A DNA stretch of 64,000 bases from CAVROP01 sp050012175 (GTDB lineage: Bacteria > Acidobacteriota > Terriglobia > UBA7540), in assembly GCA_050012175.1 (NCBI GenBank), contig JBEKHR010000021.1, positions 1-64,000 on the forward strand, written 5' to 3'. Position numbers and translations under genes: made by a program. Below are positions 55,434 to 64,000 of the stretch, one piece after another. Each line of letters begins with the position of its first letter. Position 1 is the stretch's first letter. The notes below the pieces were generated by a model, which was not told the origin of the DNA, did no database searches, and saw only the letters and a program-made list of their open reading frames with translations.

Positions 55434-56960
55434 CTACCCGCCGGTGGAGCGATCCAGGAGTTGGCGGACGGCCTGCTCCATCAGGGCACGTGGGGCCGTG
55501 AGCCCAGTCCAGATTTCGAATTGACGCGCGCCTTGCGCCACCAGCATTTCAAGGCCGGAGATAGTGATCAAGCCGCGCCCCCTGGCCTCCGTGATGAAGC
55601 GCGTGGCGAGGGGGTAATACACCATGTCGAAAACCACGGACGCGCGCAAACGCGCTAAGTCGAGGGGCGAAGAATCCACGTAGGGGTACATGCCCACCGG
55701 AGTAGCATTAATCACCGCATCTACTTCCAGCCCCTCGGCGCCCTCCCAGGAGACCGCTTCGCCATTGACCGCGCGCGCCAGCCGCCGCCCCATCTCCTCG
55801 CGGCGCGCCGCGACGATGACTCTTGCGCCCTCGGCGCGCAAGGCGTAGGCGGCGGCGCGGGCGGCTCCTCCCGCGCCCAAAATCAACATGCGGCTGCCGG
55901 ACAACCTCAAGCGCTTCGTGAGCACTTCGACCACCGCCGCCGCGTCGGTATTCCAGCCCATCCATTTGCCGTGCTGGACGGCAACAGTATTGCACGCGCC
56001 GATGTGAGTGGCGAGCGGGTCAGCCCAATCGAGCGAACGCAGAACGGCGCGCTTGTAGGGCATGGTCACAGCGAAGCCGAACAAGCCCGCCTGGCGCGCG
56101 AAGGTGAGGAAGTCCGAGAGTTGATTGGTTTCGCAGGGCAGGAAAACGGCATTCACATGCTTGGCCTGGAAAGCCGCGTTTTGCATGGCGGGCGAAAGCG
56201 AAATCGAAGCGCGTGACCCGACCACGCCATAAAGCTGAGTGCGCTGGTTAAGCCGGTCCACCCGGTAAATGGAGCGCATGATTTCTGCGCCAACTTGGCC
56301 GGGCACCACCGAATGGTTTCCCGGGGAAGCGTAAGTGATTGCCGAACCCCAAAGCAGAGCCAACAATCGCGAGGGAATGCCCGACGCGCCCATCGCCACC
56401 GCCACAAGCTTCGGACTCTGACGATGATAAGTCTTGAGGAGTTGTCGGATTTGAATGTTGTTACGCAAATGCTGCGCTTGCGTGGCGACCTTGACCATAT
56501 CTACCGGGAGGCGAGCGAGTTGGCGATAGACGGCGCCGAGCGAGGGGGTCTTACGATAGTTGTGATAGGAAGCGATCACCCTTGCCGGGTGAAATTGCTG
56601 CAGCAGCGAGGAACCCGCTGCCTTGATGGACTCGAACTCGATGTCCACCCACGGGCAACCCGCACGCACCGCGGCAGCAAGCACTGCTGCTTGCTGTTCC
56701 ACAGTTCCCTTGAAAGCTCCGCCTGCCTCCTCCCTTCGGCAGGTGGCGATGGTCTGTGGGACATGTAAACGTGAAAGCACTTGATGGAGCGAGACCTCGA
56801 ATTGGGTAAAGTCCTGGAGGTGATCCAATCGCAACTCGTAGCCCACGGGAGCACCGCTCAAGTGGCTTGCTTGGGCTTCCAATGCCGCGAGGCTAGGACC
56901 CGCCAGCGTGACGAAGATACGAGGTGTGGTGGGTTTAGCCAACAAACACTCCCCAATCAT
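55434..56960 (-). CDS. aroDE: Bifunctional 3-dehydroquinate dehydratase / shikimate dehydrogenase
   Basis: This 508-residue fusion catalyses two steps of the shikimate pathway. Residues about 10-225 are type I dehydroquinase, with the Schiff-base Lys in DMVKVATQ and His in ASYHNYRK. The rest is AroE (YGVVGSRASISLSPAMQNAAF, AVTMPYKRAVL, NTDA and ILGAGGAARAAAYAL). Start at 56960 (MIGECLLAK) is used; an upstream frame to 57095 would overlap the M20 gene, and a TTG nine bases in, after GGGGAG, is also possible. It precedes trpE. Confidence 0.93.
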   Translation of the reverse strand: MIGECLLAKPTTPRIFVTLAGPSLAALEAQASHLSGAPVGYELRLDHLQDFTQFEVSLHQVLSRLHVPQTIATCRREEAGGAFKGTVEQQAAVLAAAVRAGCPWVDIEFESIKAAGSSLLQQFHPARVIASYHNYRKTPSLGAVYRQLARLPVDMVKVATQAQHLRNNIQIRQLLKTYHRQSPKLVAVAMGASGIPSRLLALLWGSAITYASPGNHSVVPGQVGAEIMRSIYRVDRLNQRTQLYGVVGSRASISLSPAMQNAAFQAKHVNAVFLPCETNQLSDFLTFARQAGLFGFAVTMPYKRAVLRSLDWADPLATHIGACNTVAVQHGKWMGWNTDAAAVVEVLTKRLRLSGSRMLILGAGGAARAAAYALRAEGARVIVAARREEMGRRLARAVNGEAVSWEGAEGLEVDAVINATPVGMYPYVDSSPLDLARLRASVVFDMVYYPLATRFITEARGRGLITISGLEMLVAQGARQFEIWTGLTAPRALMEQAVRQLLDRSTGG

Positions 56961-57203
56961 TTTTTCCGCGGGGTTCAACGAGTTGACTATAAAGGTTTTG
57001 ACCAAAGAAACGCAAGAATTTTGCGGGAATGGTGAACCTAAATCCGCTGCCGCCTGACCTCCCAAATTGGTCAGTAAGAACGGTTGATTCTGCACGAAGG
57101 AATTAACCCGCGAACTTCAATGCTCACCTCAGGCGAGTCATCTGATATAGTAGCGCGTCCCTTTGATTTGATGTCGAGTCCCTACAAATTGGTCATTAAA
57201 ATT

Positions 57204-58658
57204 ATGGATGATTTCCAAAACAGATCTGCCAGACGCACCCCACTCGGTAGACTTCATCCGATCCGCATCCTGATGGTTCTGGCCGCGCTCTCGTTTTCCG
57301 CTTTCGCAGAGACCCAGCTTAATGACCACCTCCGGGCGATTGCCTGGCCACCCTACCAGGACGAGACGGTGAAGTTAATGCGCGAGTACCTGCGTATTGA
57401 CACCTCGAACCCGCCTGGGAACGAGCTGGCGGCGGCAGAATTCTTCCACCGGCTTTTCGATCAGGCTGGAATTCCCAACACTATTTATCCTTACGCGCCT
57501 GGGCGAGCCAATATCTACGCGGTCATCAAAGGTGATGGAACGCTAAGGCCCTTGGTGCTGCTGAACCACATGGATGTGGTCCAAGCAGACGCCAGGAGCT
57601 GGCGGCTTCCGCCTTTTTCCGGCGAAATATTGAACGGCGAAATGTACGGGCGCGGCGCAGAGGATATGAAGGACGAGGGGTTGCTTCAGGCCATGGTCAT
57701 GCTGATCGCGGCCCGGGAACACCTGCCCCTGAAGCGTGACCTGATTTTCCTGGCGACCTCGGACGAGGAAGTCAACGACACGGGTAGCGCCTGGATGCTC
57801 GAGAACCATCCGGAACTGGTGCGCGACGCGGAGTTCCTCATTACGGAGGGTGGCTCGAATCTCATTACCCGTGACCGGGGGACGATTTACGGGGTGGGCG
57901 TGGCGGAGAAGGCCCCCTTCTGGCTTCGCCTGACGGCCTCCGGCAGAGGCGGCCACGGTTCCATCCCCATCCCTAACTCAGCGCCGAACCGGCTGGTAAA
58001 GGCCCTCGCCCGAGTGGTGGACTGGCAGCCACCCATCCGATTGCTACCCTCCGTGGAACAGTACTTCACCGTGATCGCAAGACTCGAACCGGAACCGCTG
58101 GCTTCACAGTTCCGCAACATCCGAAAAGCGCTTCAGGACCCTGCCTTCGCCCGAAGTATCAGCCGGAATGAAGACCTCAACTTTCTGCTCAGGGACACCG
58201 TTTCACTCACCGTCCTCCAGGGCGGTCCTCAGACCAACGTGATACCCGATACCGCCTACGCCGAGCTTGATGTGCGGTTGCTTCCGGGAGAAGACCCCAA
58301 GGTGTTTCTGGCCCAGCTTCGAACCGTGCTGGCGGATGACTCCATCCGGATTACGTCTGCCAGCCGCTTCAAGCCTCCGAACTCTTCCTCCACGGACACA
58401 AGCCTCTACCGGCTGATTGAGCAGGTGGTGCACCAATACAATCCGCAGGCGATTGTTGCCCCGGCGCTGGGCGGCGGATACACTGAGAGCCAGTTGTACC
58501 GCACCCTTGGGATTACCTGTTACGGGTTCAACAGCCTCGAAGTCACACCGGAAGTGGACGCCACTCAGCACGCGGCCAATGAGCGTGTGCCCGTCGAACA
58601 GCTCCGCCGGGGGGTGAAGGTCTTCTATGAAGTCGTGGCACGGGCGGCGAATCAATAG
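57204..58658 (+). CDS. M20 family metallopeptidase
   Basis: This 484-residue protein has a signal peptide (RILMVLAALSFSAFAE), so it acts outside the cytoplasm. M20 motifs are LLNHMDVVQA (first His/Asp), MYGRGAEDMKDE, and TSDEEVNDTG (catalytic Glu). The dimerisation domain is at about 225-350. The zinc-binding His near the C terminus lies in DATQHAANERV. Starts at 57171 or 57084 are open; 57204 best places the signal peptide. Divergent from aroDE. Confidence 0.9.
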   Translation: MDDFQNRSARRTPLGRLHPIRILMVLAALSFSAFAETQLNDHLRAIAWPPYQDETVKLMREYLRIDTSNPPGNELAAAEFFHRLFDQAGIPNTIYPYAPGRANIYAVIKGDGTLRPLVLLNHMDVVQADARSWRLPPFSGEILNGEMYGRGAEDMKDEGLLQAMVMLIAAREHLPLKRDLIFLATSDEEVNDTGSAWMLENHPELVRDAEFLITEGGSNLITRDRGTIYGVGVAEKAPFWLRLTASGRGGHGSIPIPNSAPNRLVKALARVVDWQPPIRLLPSVEQYFTVIARLEPEPLASQFRNIRKALQDPAFARSISRNEDLNFLLRDTVSLTVLQGGPQTNVIPDTAYAELDVRLLPGEDPKVFLAQLRTVLADDSIRITSASRFKPPNSSSTDTSLYRLIEQVVHQYNPQAIVAPALGGGYTESQLYRTLGITCYGFNSLEVTPEVDATQHAANERVPVEQLRRGVKVFYEVVARAANQ

Positions 58659-58722
58659 CAGCGACCAGTTTCGCCATTGAGATGTGCGACTCGCCGGGGC
58701 AAGACGAGTGGCGAGCAAAGAG

Positions 58723-59157
58723 ATGAAACGAGAGTATCCAGAGCGTCCAATCGTGGGCGTGGGCGGAGTGGTGGTTCACCGCCACCGCGCCCTCCTCATT
58801 CGCCGCGGCAGCGAGCCGCTCAAGGGCGAGTGGTCTATTCCCGGCGGAATGCTCGAACTTGGTGAAGGACTGGCCGAGGGGGTGCGGCGCGAACTGAAGG
58901 AAGAAACCGGCCTGGAGGTTGAGCCACTGGAAATCGTCGCGGCGTTTGACCGCATCACGCGGGAAGGGAAGCGCGTCAAGTACCACTACGTCATCGTGGA
59001 TTACGTTTGCCGGCTGAAGCGCGGTCGGCTTAAGCCCGCCTCCGACGTTGTCGACGCCCGCTGGGTGCGGCGGGAAGACCTGCCGAAGTACCACCTAACC
59101 GAAATGGCTACTAAGGTTATTCTGGAATCATTCGAGATGATGGGAAGACGGCGCTAA
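58723..59157 (+). CDS. NUDIX hydrolase
   Basis: This 144-residue protein has the full Nudix box: GGMLELGEGLAEGVRRELKE followed by ETGLEVE. The start PIVGVGGVVVHRHRALLIRRG and later VVDARWVRREDLPKYHLT are typical of the ADP-ribose/nucleotide-sugar hydrolase type. ATG at 58723 is preferred; 58684 would add 13 residues. Confidence 0.92.
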   Translation: MKREYPERPIVGVGGVVVHRHRALLIRRGSEPLKGEWSIPGGMLELGEGLAEGVRRELKEETGLEVEPLEIVAAFDRITREGKRVKYHYVIVDYVCRLKRGRLKPASDVVDARWVRREDLPKYHLTEMATKVILESFEMMGRRR

Positions 59158-59266
59158 GGGCTCGCTTCATTCTGCGCGACGTTGCCCCCTGAGTGCTGAA
59201 GCACGAATCGGAGTCATTCCCGCGAACAGCCTGCCCTGGGCTTGCCGAAGGGTGGGAATCCCGCAG

Positions 59267-59728
59267 TTAGGTTTCCTTGGCGAGTTCCAGCGCTTCGGCG
59301 GGGCCCACAGCCGTGAAGCCGAGGGTGGCGGCGTTCTCGCTGATGCTCCGTTTCAACGCATTGTCGGATGTAACCACCGTTGGTTGCGACATAAGCGCGG
59401 CCTTGACGACGTACTCATCCCTCTGCGGGACTTGGATGCCTTGGGGCAGGCTGGGTGGGTCGCCAGGCTCCAGCACCGCCTTTTGCGAGTTCTGAAGCAA
59501 GCTGATGACAAGTCGCAAAGACTCGACCACTGATTCCCGGTCTCGCTGTAGCCAAGCCAAGTGCTCCTTATACTTTCCCAAGACCACGTCGTCCATCCGC
59601 ATTGTGTGGCAATTAAGCAGGATTAGCTTAAAGAGGTCAACGCATGTCTCATCGGGACGGCGATTCTCATCGACACCCTTCACTGCATAGTAGACGATGT
59701 TTATATCCAACAGGAATCTGTGCTTCAC
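59267..59728 (-). CDS. PIN-domain protein, partner of the AAA ATPase
   Basis: This 153-residue protein begins MKHRFLLDINIVYYAVKG, with the first acidic residue Asp8, and has PQRDEYVVKAALMSQPTVVTSDNAL, a PIN-type second motif. It is likely an RNase or structure-specific nuclease. It begins 3 nt after the stop codon of the ATPase gene and so is in the same operon. No VapB-like antitoxin gene is seen. Confidence 0.75.
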   Translation of the reverse strand: MKHRFLLDINIVYYAVKGVDENRRPDETCVDLFKLILLNCHTMRMDDVVLGKYKEHLAWLQRDRESVVESLRLVISLLQNSQKAVLEPGDPPSLPQGIQVPQRDEYVVKAALMSQPTVVTSDNALKRSISENAATLGFTAVGPAEALELAKET

Positions 59729-59731
59729 AGG

Positions 59732-61045
59732 TCAATGTTTCCGGAGGGCGCCGAGGTATTCGGTGAGCTCGGCCAAGCTTTGGTCGAAAAATCCGGGCAG
59801 GCCACCGTCAACCTGACCGTGCTCATTGATACCAAGCCGCTTCACCTGCGCGGCGCCTTCGACGTTTTCAAAGTAGTGGAGCGCCACATCGTCCTTCGCC
59901 AGGTCGCCTCTGCCAACTGCGTTCAGAATCACGTGCAAAACGTGCTCGCTGTGCGTTTCAATAAAGAACTGAATGTTCTCCTTCTTGGCCACCGTCAGCA
60001 GCATGCGCGTGAGCTCACATTGTCCCTTAGGATGCAAGTGGACTTCGGGCTCCGACAACAGGATCGTCTCATTCTTGGGCGTGAGCGCGATCGGAATGAG
60101 TATAAATGGAAGCTGGTTAGCTCCCGTCCCTTCGTTTATGAAAAGCCGCTGGCCGTCGCCCCGCTTTTCTTCAGTTGCGAAGATTTTCACCCTATTCGAA
60201 CCCACATATTCTATGTCTATTCCAATCTTGAGTAACTCAGACAAGCGATCTGACAGTTCTTTCTTGAATCTCGCATTGGAGGCAATAGTGGTGACCAGCG
60301 CCACCGCCCTGTCGGGCAGACAGAGCCGCTCCAACTGCTGGGCACGTTCTTGGGGTAAGGGATAACCCCACTCCTCAAAACCGCGGAGCGCGAAAACGTG
60401 GTGCAAGGAGTTGAGCAACTGCGCCGGCACACCAGCCACCGTACTACCTATCTCAGTCAACCTCCTCTGGATTTCGGGCGTGTTTGGAGGTGGGGCCTCG
60501 ACGGTTGTGATTTGGAGTAGCCGGAAATCAGCCAGTGGGTAAAATATGATGCTGCCGGGAGGAGCCTGGATCGATAGTCGAAAGCCTTCGCTCCGCTCCG
60601 TCGGCCCCAAGAGACCCCATTTGAATCCACCAATATGCGCTCGAAACTCTCCTTCATGGTCGGTCAGCGTGTTATCCCCGATGCGTACCTCTAAGCTGGC
60701 TTGAACCCGCCCGAGTTGAGTTACAGGCCGAGGCGACTGCAAGTCGCCCGACACGCTGATGGATAATGTCCCGCGCCCACCGCGCACCACGTCGGAGAAC
60801 TCGCCGATATTCACTGACTCCGAAGCGACGTACATAAAGGGGTTGGTCGGGCTAGTGTCAAGGCGCCCGACCGGGCCGAGGAATGTGCTCCGCTGCTGGC
60901 TCAGGGCTTGGCGCAACGCCAGAAGCGCTTGAAAGACACTCGATTTCCCGCTGTTATTCGGCCCGATAAAGACAGTAATCGGCGCGGCCTCAATCAGAGT
61001 GTCCTCATGGAGCTTGAAGTTCTTGAGCCGGACGCTTTTCAGCAT
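59732..61045 (-). CDS. AAA ATPase (OLD/RecF-like)
   Basis: This 437-residue protein starts MLKSVRLKNFKLHEDTL, with Walker A GPNNSGKS at residues 28-35 and Walker B ILLSEPEVHLHP, then FIETHSEHVLHVIL. A frame starting at 61168 adds 41 residues without domain sense. It lacks a TOPRIM domain. The following gene encodes a PIN domain nuclease, so the two may form an effector pair. ATPases of this kind are common in phage defence. Confidence 0.82.
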   Translation of the reverse strand: MLKSVRLKNFKLHEDTLIEAAPITVFIGPNNSGKSSVFQALLALRQALSQQRSTFLGPVGRLDTSPTNPFMYVASESVNIGEFSDVVRGGRGTLSISVSGDLQSPRPVTQLGRVQASLEVRIGDNTLTDHEGEFRAHIGGFKWGLLGPTERSEGFRLSIQAPPGSIIFYPLADFRLLQITTVEAPPPNTPEIQRRLTEIGSTVAGVPAQLLNSLHHVFALRGFEEWGYPLPQERAQQLERLCLPDRAVALVTTIASNARFKKELSDRLSELLKIGIDIEYVGSNRVKIFATEEKRGDGQRLFINEGTGANQLPFILIPIALTPKNETILLSEPEVHLHPKGQCELTRMLLTVAKKENIQFFIETHSEHVLHVILNAVGRGDLAKDDVALHYFENVEGAAQVKRLGINEHGQVDGGLPGFFDQSLAELTEYLGALRKH

Positions 61046-61297
61046 GGCGTGATTATAGCGCAGAAGCGGGTAATTCTTCCTGGGCAAATGAAAAGAGAAG
61101 TTGGTTGAATGTGGCATGTGCAGCGAGTCGAATTTGATTTCGGCTCTCGGTTTGGCGGGCAAGCGCACCCTCTGCCGGCGCGGCGCCCGTGGTCGCCGTA
61201 TATTATGCAGGGCTCAATAGTGATATCCTTACACGTGGTGTGCCGCACGAGTGGCAGGCACCTTGAGTAGCTTGATGAACCGATTGGAGGCCTGGCG

Positions 61298-61939
61298 ATG
61301 AAACTGATGAACCTGGAGTTCAGCCGCATTGCGCATGACACCTTTCGCATCAAAGGCTCGAAGCTTATTTACACTGACCCCTTCAAGGTGACGAAGGCGG
61401 ATGAGGCTGACATCGTTCTAATTAGTCACGAGCATTTTGATCACCTCAGTCTGGAGGACCTTCAAAAGGTGATCTCCCCCAGGACGACCATTGTGGCAAG
61501 CCCAAGCTGCAAAGCTGGGCTCAAGAGGGTGAAGGTGAAGGAAACGAAGTTTCTCGATCCCGGTGGCAAGTTGAGTATCGGGAAGGTCGAAATCGAGGCA
61601 GTCCCTGCTTACAACGTGAATAAGTTTCGAGAGCCGGGGCGTGTATTCCACCCCAAGGAAGACAGGAAGCTGGGGTTCGTATTTCAGATGGATGGGACGC
61701 GCGTCTACTTTGCCGGCGATACGGACTTCATCCCGGAAATGAAATCCATCACCTGTGACATCGCCCTTCTCCCCGTCTCAGGCACTTATGTTATGACGGC
61801 CGTAGAGGCGGCGGAGGCTACGGAGGCGATTAAGCCGAAAATCGTCGTGCCGATGCATTACGCGGCGATTGTGGGCACAGAAGGCGACGCGCAGGAATTC
61901 AAATCTCTGGTAAAGAACTGCCAGGTGGAGATTATTTAG
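61298..61939 (+). CDS. Metallo-beta-lactamase-fold hydrolase (UlaG-like)
   Basis: This 213-residue protein has the HxHxDH motif as SHEHFDHL, then FAGDTDFIPEM and PKIVVPMHY, the later metal ligands. It is the short UlaG/YycJ-like group, often annotated as MBL-fold metal-dependent hydrolase. Substrate is unknown. The ATG at 61298 follows GGAGG. It is divergent from the AAA/PIN operon. Confidence 0.88.
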   Translation: MKLMNLEFSRIAHDTFRIKGSKLIYTDPFKVTKADEADIVLISHEHFDHLSLEDLQKVISPRTTIVASPSCKAGLKRVKVKETKFLDPGGKLSIGKVEIEAVPAYNVNKFREPGRVFHPKEDRKLGFVFQMDGTRVYFAGDTDFIPEMKSITCDIALLPVSGTYVMTAVEAAEATEAIKPKIVVPMHYAAIVGTEGDAQEFKSLVKNCQVEII

Positions 61940-61999
61940 AGAGGTGTTGCCTCAGACCGACGAGTCATGACTGGTTAGGAATCGGAAGGGCGCAGGCCC

Positions 62000-62080
62000 A
62001 CGACCCCCTCACCCGGCCCGCCCCGGCTGAAGAGAACGCCGGCGGCGGTCCACCCTCTCCCCCAAGGGGGAGAGGGCAAG
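62000..62080. repeat. CCCTCTCCC hairpin
   Basis: The 62053-62076 hairpin (CCCTCTCCCCC/GGGGGAGAGGG) lies in the gap between the convergent MBL and beta-propeller genes and may help to end transcription from both sides. A second GC-rich stem (CCGGCGGCGG) lies nearby. No gene is seen in 61940-62228. Confidence 0.5.
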
Positions 62081-62228
62081 TCGCGCAAGGCCAGAAAATC
62101 TCAGCAAAAATGTAGAAACTCCAGGGCGGGGCTGAAGCCCCGCCCTTCCCCTGCAATCGCACACAGAACCTGACTCATTCACACCAAGTTTCAAACCTCA
62201 AAACTTCTGCCAAGACTGAGGCCGAATC

Positions 62229-63254
62229 TCATGGGTTCAGCGGCGCCCAGGCGAGTCCGTCGGCTTGCGGTCCCGCATTGATCAACTTATCAACATTCCA
62301 GGTCTTCAGGTTGATGGCTGCAATCTTGCCGCTTGCCATGCAGGAAACGTAAGCCACTTCCCCGTCGGGGCGCACCAGGATTTCTTGGGGCAGCTTATCA
62401 ACATCGACCATCCTAGCCATTTTCATTGACTCAAGGTCAAGAACGCCGACTTTATTAGCGGTTGGAAGTGTGATCAAAAGCCAGCGCCCGTCGAGGGTCG
62501 GCGCCGTGCCGTAAGCCTCCGTGGGGAGCTTGACCCAGGTCTTCACTTTGTTGGTTGAGGTGTCAATCACCGCGAGGCGCGGCGCCGTCTGGTCGGCCGT
62601 AAAAGCCCAGCGGTCGTCAATCGAAAGGGAAATCCGTTGGGTCTGGCGCGAGATGGGAATAATGGCAAGAGGTTTTTGTGCGACCAGGTCTATTGCGGAG
62701 ACAGTTCCCGGCCCCACGTTGGCGGTGTAGCCGCGCTGCCCATCATGGGTGATGGCCAGCATATGCGATTCCCGCTGACCGGTGGGAATGGAGGAGACGA
62801 TTCTCAAGCTTTTCGGGTCAATGACGGTTATCGAATTGGCAAGCTCAGTCGTCACGTAGAGCAGGCCGTTCTTGGGTCCGAAGACCGCGCCGTGCGGACG
62901 CAGGGGCATGTCGAAATCCAGTGTCTTAACCACACGACGACTCGCGAGGTCAATCACCGCCATAGTGCGGCCGTCCGTGCCGGGCTTGCCTACGCCAGAG
63001 TTCCCGTAAATCGGGACATAAGCCATCGACCCCTCGGGTGATGCCGCTACCTCATGCCCAGTAATTCCCCCCTCAGGAATCTCCGCCACTTCGCGGCCTG
63101 TGTCAGGATCGACAATCCCCAGCGTTTGGTTGCCCTTGTTTGCCACCAGCAGCAGGCCATGAGAGGGCGGCGTCTCAGTTTGCGCAGCCACCCATAACGG
63201 TACGACCAGACTGAGGCAGGCTAAGGACAGCTTCCACAAGTTGTGGCATTCCAT
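62229..63254 (-). CDS. YncE-like beta-propeller protein, exported
   Basis: This 341-residue protein has a signal peptide (LWKLSLACLSLVVPLWVAAQ). The body has seven-bladed YVTN-type repeats: LLLVANKGNQTLGIVDPDTG, LLYVTTELANSITVIDPKSLR, RLAVIDTSTNKVKTWVKL. ATG at 63254 follows GGAGGG; upstream frame to 63368 is not supported. Such proteins bind DNA or surface ligands; the role is unknown. Confidence 0.85.
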   Translation of the reverse strand: MECHNLWKLSLACLSLVVPLWVAAQTETPPSHGLLLVANKGNQTLGIVDPDTGREVAEIPEGGITGHEVAASPEGSMAYVPIYGNSGVGKPGTDGRTMAVIDLASRRVVKTLDFDMPLRPHGAVFGPKNGLLYVTTELANSITVIDPKSLRIVSSIPTGQRESHMLAITHDGQRGYTANVGPGTVSAIDLVAQKPLAIIPISRQTQRISLSIDDRWAFTADQTAPRLAVIDTSTNKVKTWVKLPTEAYGTAPTLDGRWLLITLPTANKVGVLDLESMKMARMVDVDKLPQEILVRPDGEVAYVSCMASGKIAAINLKTWNVDKLINAGPQADGLAWAPLNP

Positions 63255-63339
63255 TGAACCCTCCGAGCTTTTCCGAATTCTTCGCAGCCCTGATCCGGAG
63301 CAACAAGTGTAGTGTGCACAGAATATCTGGACAATGCGC

Positions 63340-63395
63340 ACGCCGTAGCGCCGGCATCTTGCCGGCAAGTGCCGCCGAGACGGCGGCGCTACACT
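63340..63395. repeat. GTAGCGC...GCGCTAC double hairpin
   Basis: Two palindromes, CCGGCATCTTGCCGG and GCCGCCGAGACGGCGGC, sit between GTAGCGC and GCGCTAC. It is the clearest member of the family because both ends are present. It overlaps the end of the DUF971 gene region. Confidence 0.65.
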
Positions 63396-63724
63396 TGCCC
63401 AGAAACCTCACACTGAGGACAAGGACAGAGGCTGCGCAAGTAATCGAAGGAATAGATACCGGATGAATGACCATCGTTCCAAAAGATCTGGAGGGCATAT
63501 CGTCCTACCAGTTCTGCGCGCTCAGGTTTCAGCGGTTTGACACCGAGCATCGGCAGAAGATTCGATGGCTGTCGATGCGTCCCGCCTCCCTCACTGCATG
63601 AAGCACACGGGCAGCGGTCGCGAAGGTAGCGGTACGAATAAGCGCTGGCGTGGCCATCCGACCAGTTGATGGATAACGTGTCGTTCCCGGCTGCGAGTTT
63701 GATTTTAGTTGGGATGGGATGCAT
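63389..63724 (-). CDS. DUF971 domain protein with cysteine motifs
   Basis: This 111-residue protein starts MHPIPTKIKLAAGNDTLSINWSDGHASAYSYRYLRDRCPCASC. It has two DUF971-like blocks, the second (LQIFWNDGHSSGIYSFDYLRSLCPCPQC) with a second cysteine set. DUF971 is the N-terminal domain of gamma-butyrobetaine hydroxylase and occurs fused to ApbC/Mrp-type iron-sulfur carriers. ATG 63724 is chosen; a longer frame to 63934 reads through an inverted repeat. Its C terminus abuts the hairpin at 63340-63395. Confidence 0.82.
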   Translation of the reverse strand: MHPIPTKIKLAAGNDTLSINWSDGHASAYSYRYLRDRCPCASCSEGGGTHRQPSNLLPMLGVKPLKPERAELVGRYALQIFWNDGHSSGIYSFDYLRSLCPCPQCEVSGQV

Positions 63725-63730
63725 AGGGAA

Positions 63731-63932
63731 AACGTCCGTAGTCCTTCGTCCGTGGTCCGTTGCGGGCTTTCGGTTGTGCGTCCCCAGCCAATTCCTGAGC
63801 ACGCGGCGCCAGATCACCACCGGGTGGAGGCAGCGAAGAATAAATGCGATCAAGAACTCAACAACCCGCCACAGACTCCCGATGAATCCCCGAGCGGGCA
63901 CCTGACAACGGACCACGGACGACGGACAACTC
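63731..63932. mobile_element. Inverted-repeat element with ACGGACC units upstream of DUF971
   Basis: The left arm (63731-63762) and right arm (about 63904-63930) are nearly perfect reverse complements: CAACGGACCACGGACGA is shared exactly. They flank about 140 bp with no convincing ORF. It is the same kind of element as those at 382, 1433 and 8616. A long in-frame minus-strand extension through it is probably an artefact. Confidence 0.6.
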
Positions 63933-64000
63933 ACTCCTCAATACTAATCGCCTGCTGGTTCGCCACTCTTACCTGTTCCGCCAGTGCTGCGGCCACCTCC

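Overview
The window is a chromosomal stretch of a GC-rich, probably soil or sediment bacterium. The best guess is Acidobacteriota. This rests on the style of the encoded proteins (BlaI followed by an M56-TonB fusion, PD40-type propeller proteins, a DUF4139 protein, an AroD-AroE fusion, an M28 peptidase with PDZ domain, two-subunit 2-oxoacid:ferredoxin oxidoreductase) and on the many intergenic hairpin repeats. It is an inference, not a database match.

Layout. 1-13.1 kb is the conserved translation/transcription block, all on +: tuf (3' end), rpmG, tRNA-Trp, secE, nusG, rplK, rplA, rplJ, rplL, rpoB, rpoC. It is interrupted by non-coding inverted-repeat elements, one of which, between rpoB and rpoC, carries a truncated four-helix-bundle (IVS/S23-type) ORF. 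RpoB carries an eight-cysteine insertion near its N terminus. 13.1-20.7 kb is accessory: a papain-like protease, a serine hydrolase, a DUF433/DUF5615 toxin-antitoxin (TA) pair, a candidate defence operon (membrane/coiled-coil protein, AAA ATPase, DUF4276), and the first copy of an iteron-bearing repeat element. 20.7-23.6 kb is korAB. 23.8-30.6 kb is a run of minus-strand genes: DinB, rhodanese, TolB-like, a carboxypeptidase-regulatory-like protein, an M28 peptidase and an RlmI-type methyltransferase. 31.0-40.2 kb holds queA, blaI-M56/TonB, a DUF4139 protein, a HepT/MntA pair, an NmrA-type reductase and a membrane protein. 40.8-47.1 kb is an acyl-CoA cluster: a thiolase-fold protein lacking the usual cysteine, a Zn-ribbon/OB/SCP2 partner, an acyl-CoA ligase and an acyl-CoA dehydrogenase. 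47.1-53.7 kb is the most mobile part: a relic REP-associated tyrosine transposase between inverted REPs, two unknown genes, a DUF5131/TcmP pair, a ParDE pair, a cluster of decayed TA genes and the second iteron element. 53.7-64 kb has trpE, the aroD-aroE fusion, an M20 peptidase, a NUDIX hydrolase, an AAA-ATPase/PIN operon, a metallo-beta-lactamase-fold hydrolase, a beta-propeller protein and a DUF971 protein.

The most unusual material is non-coding. (1) A series of intergenic elements has inverted arms built from degenerate 7-9 bp tandem units; the unit differs from site to site but the architecture is the same. (2) Two dispersed copies of an element of about 370-455 bp each end in three 25-bp iterons with identical 51/41-bp spacing. 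(3) A family of hairpins is bounded by GTAGCGC...GCGCTAC. Candidate under-described protein systems are AAA+DUF4276, AAA+PIN, DUF5131+TcmP and the cysteine-less thiolase complex.
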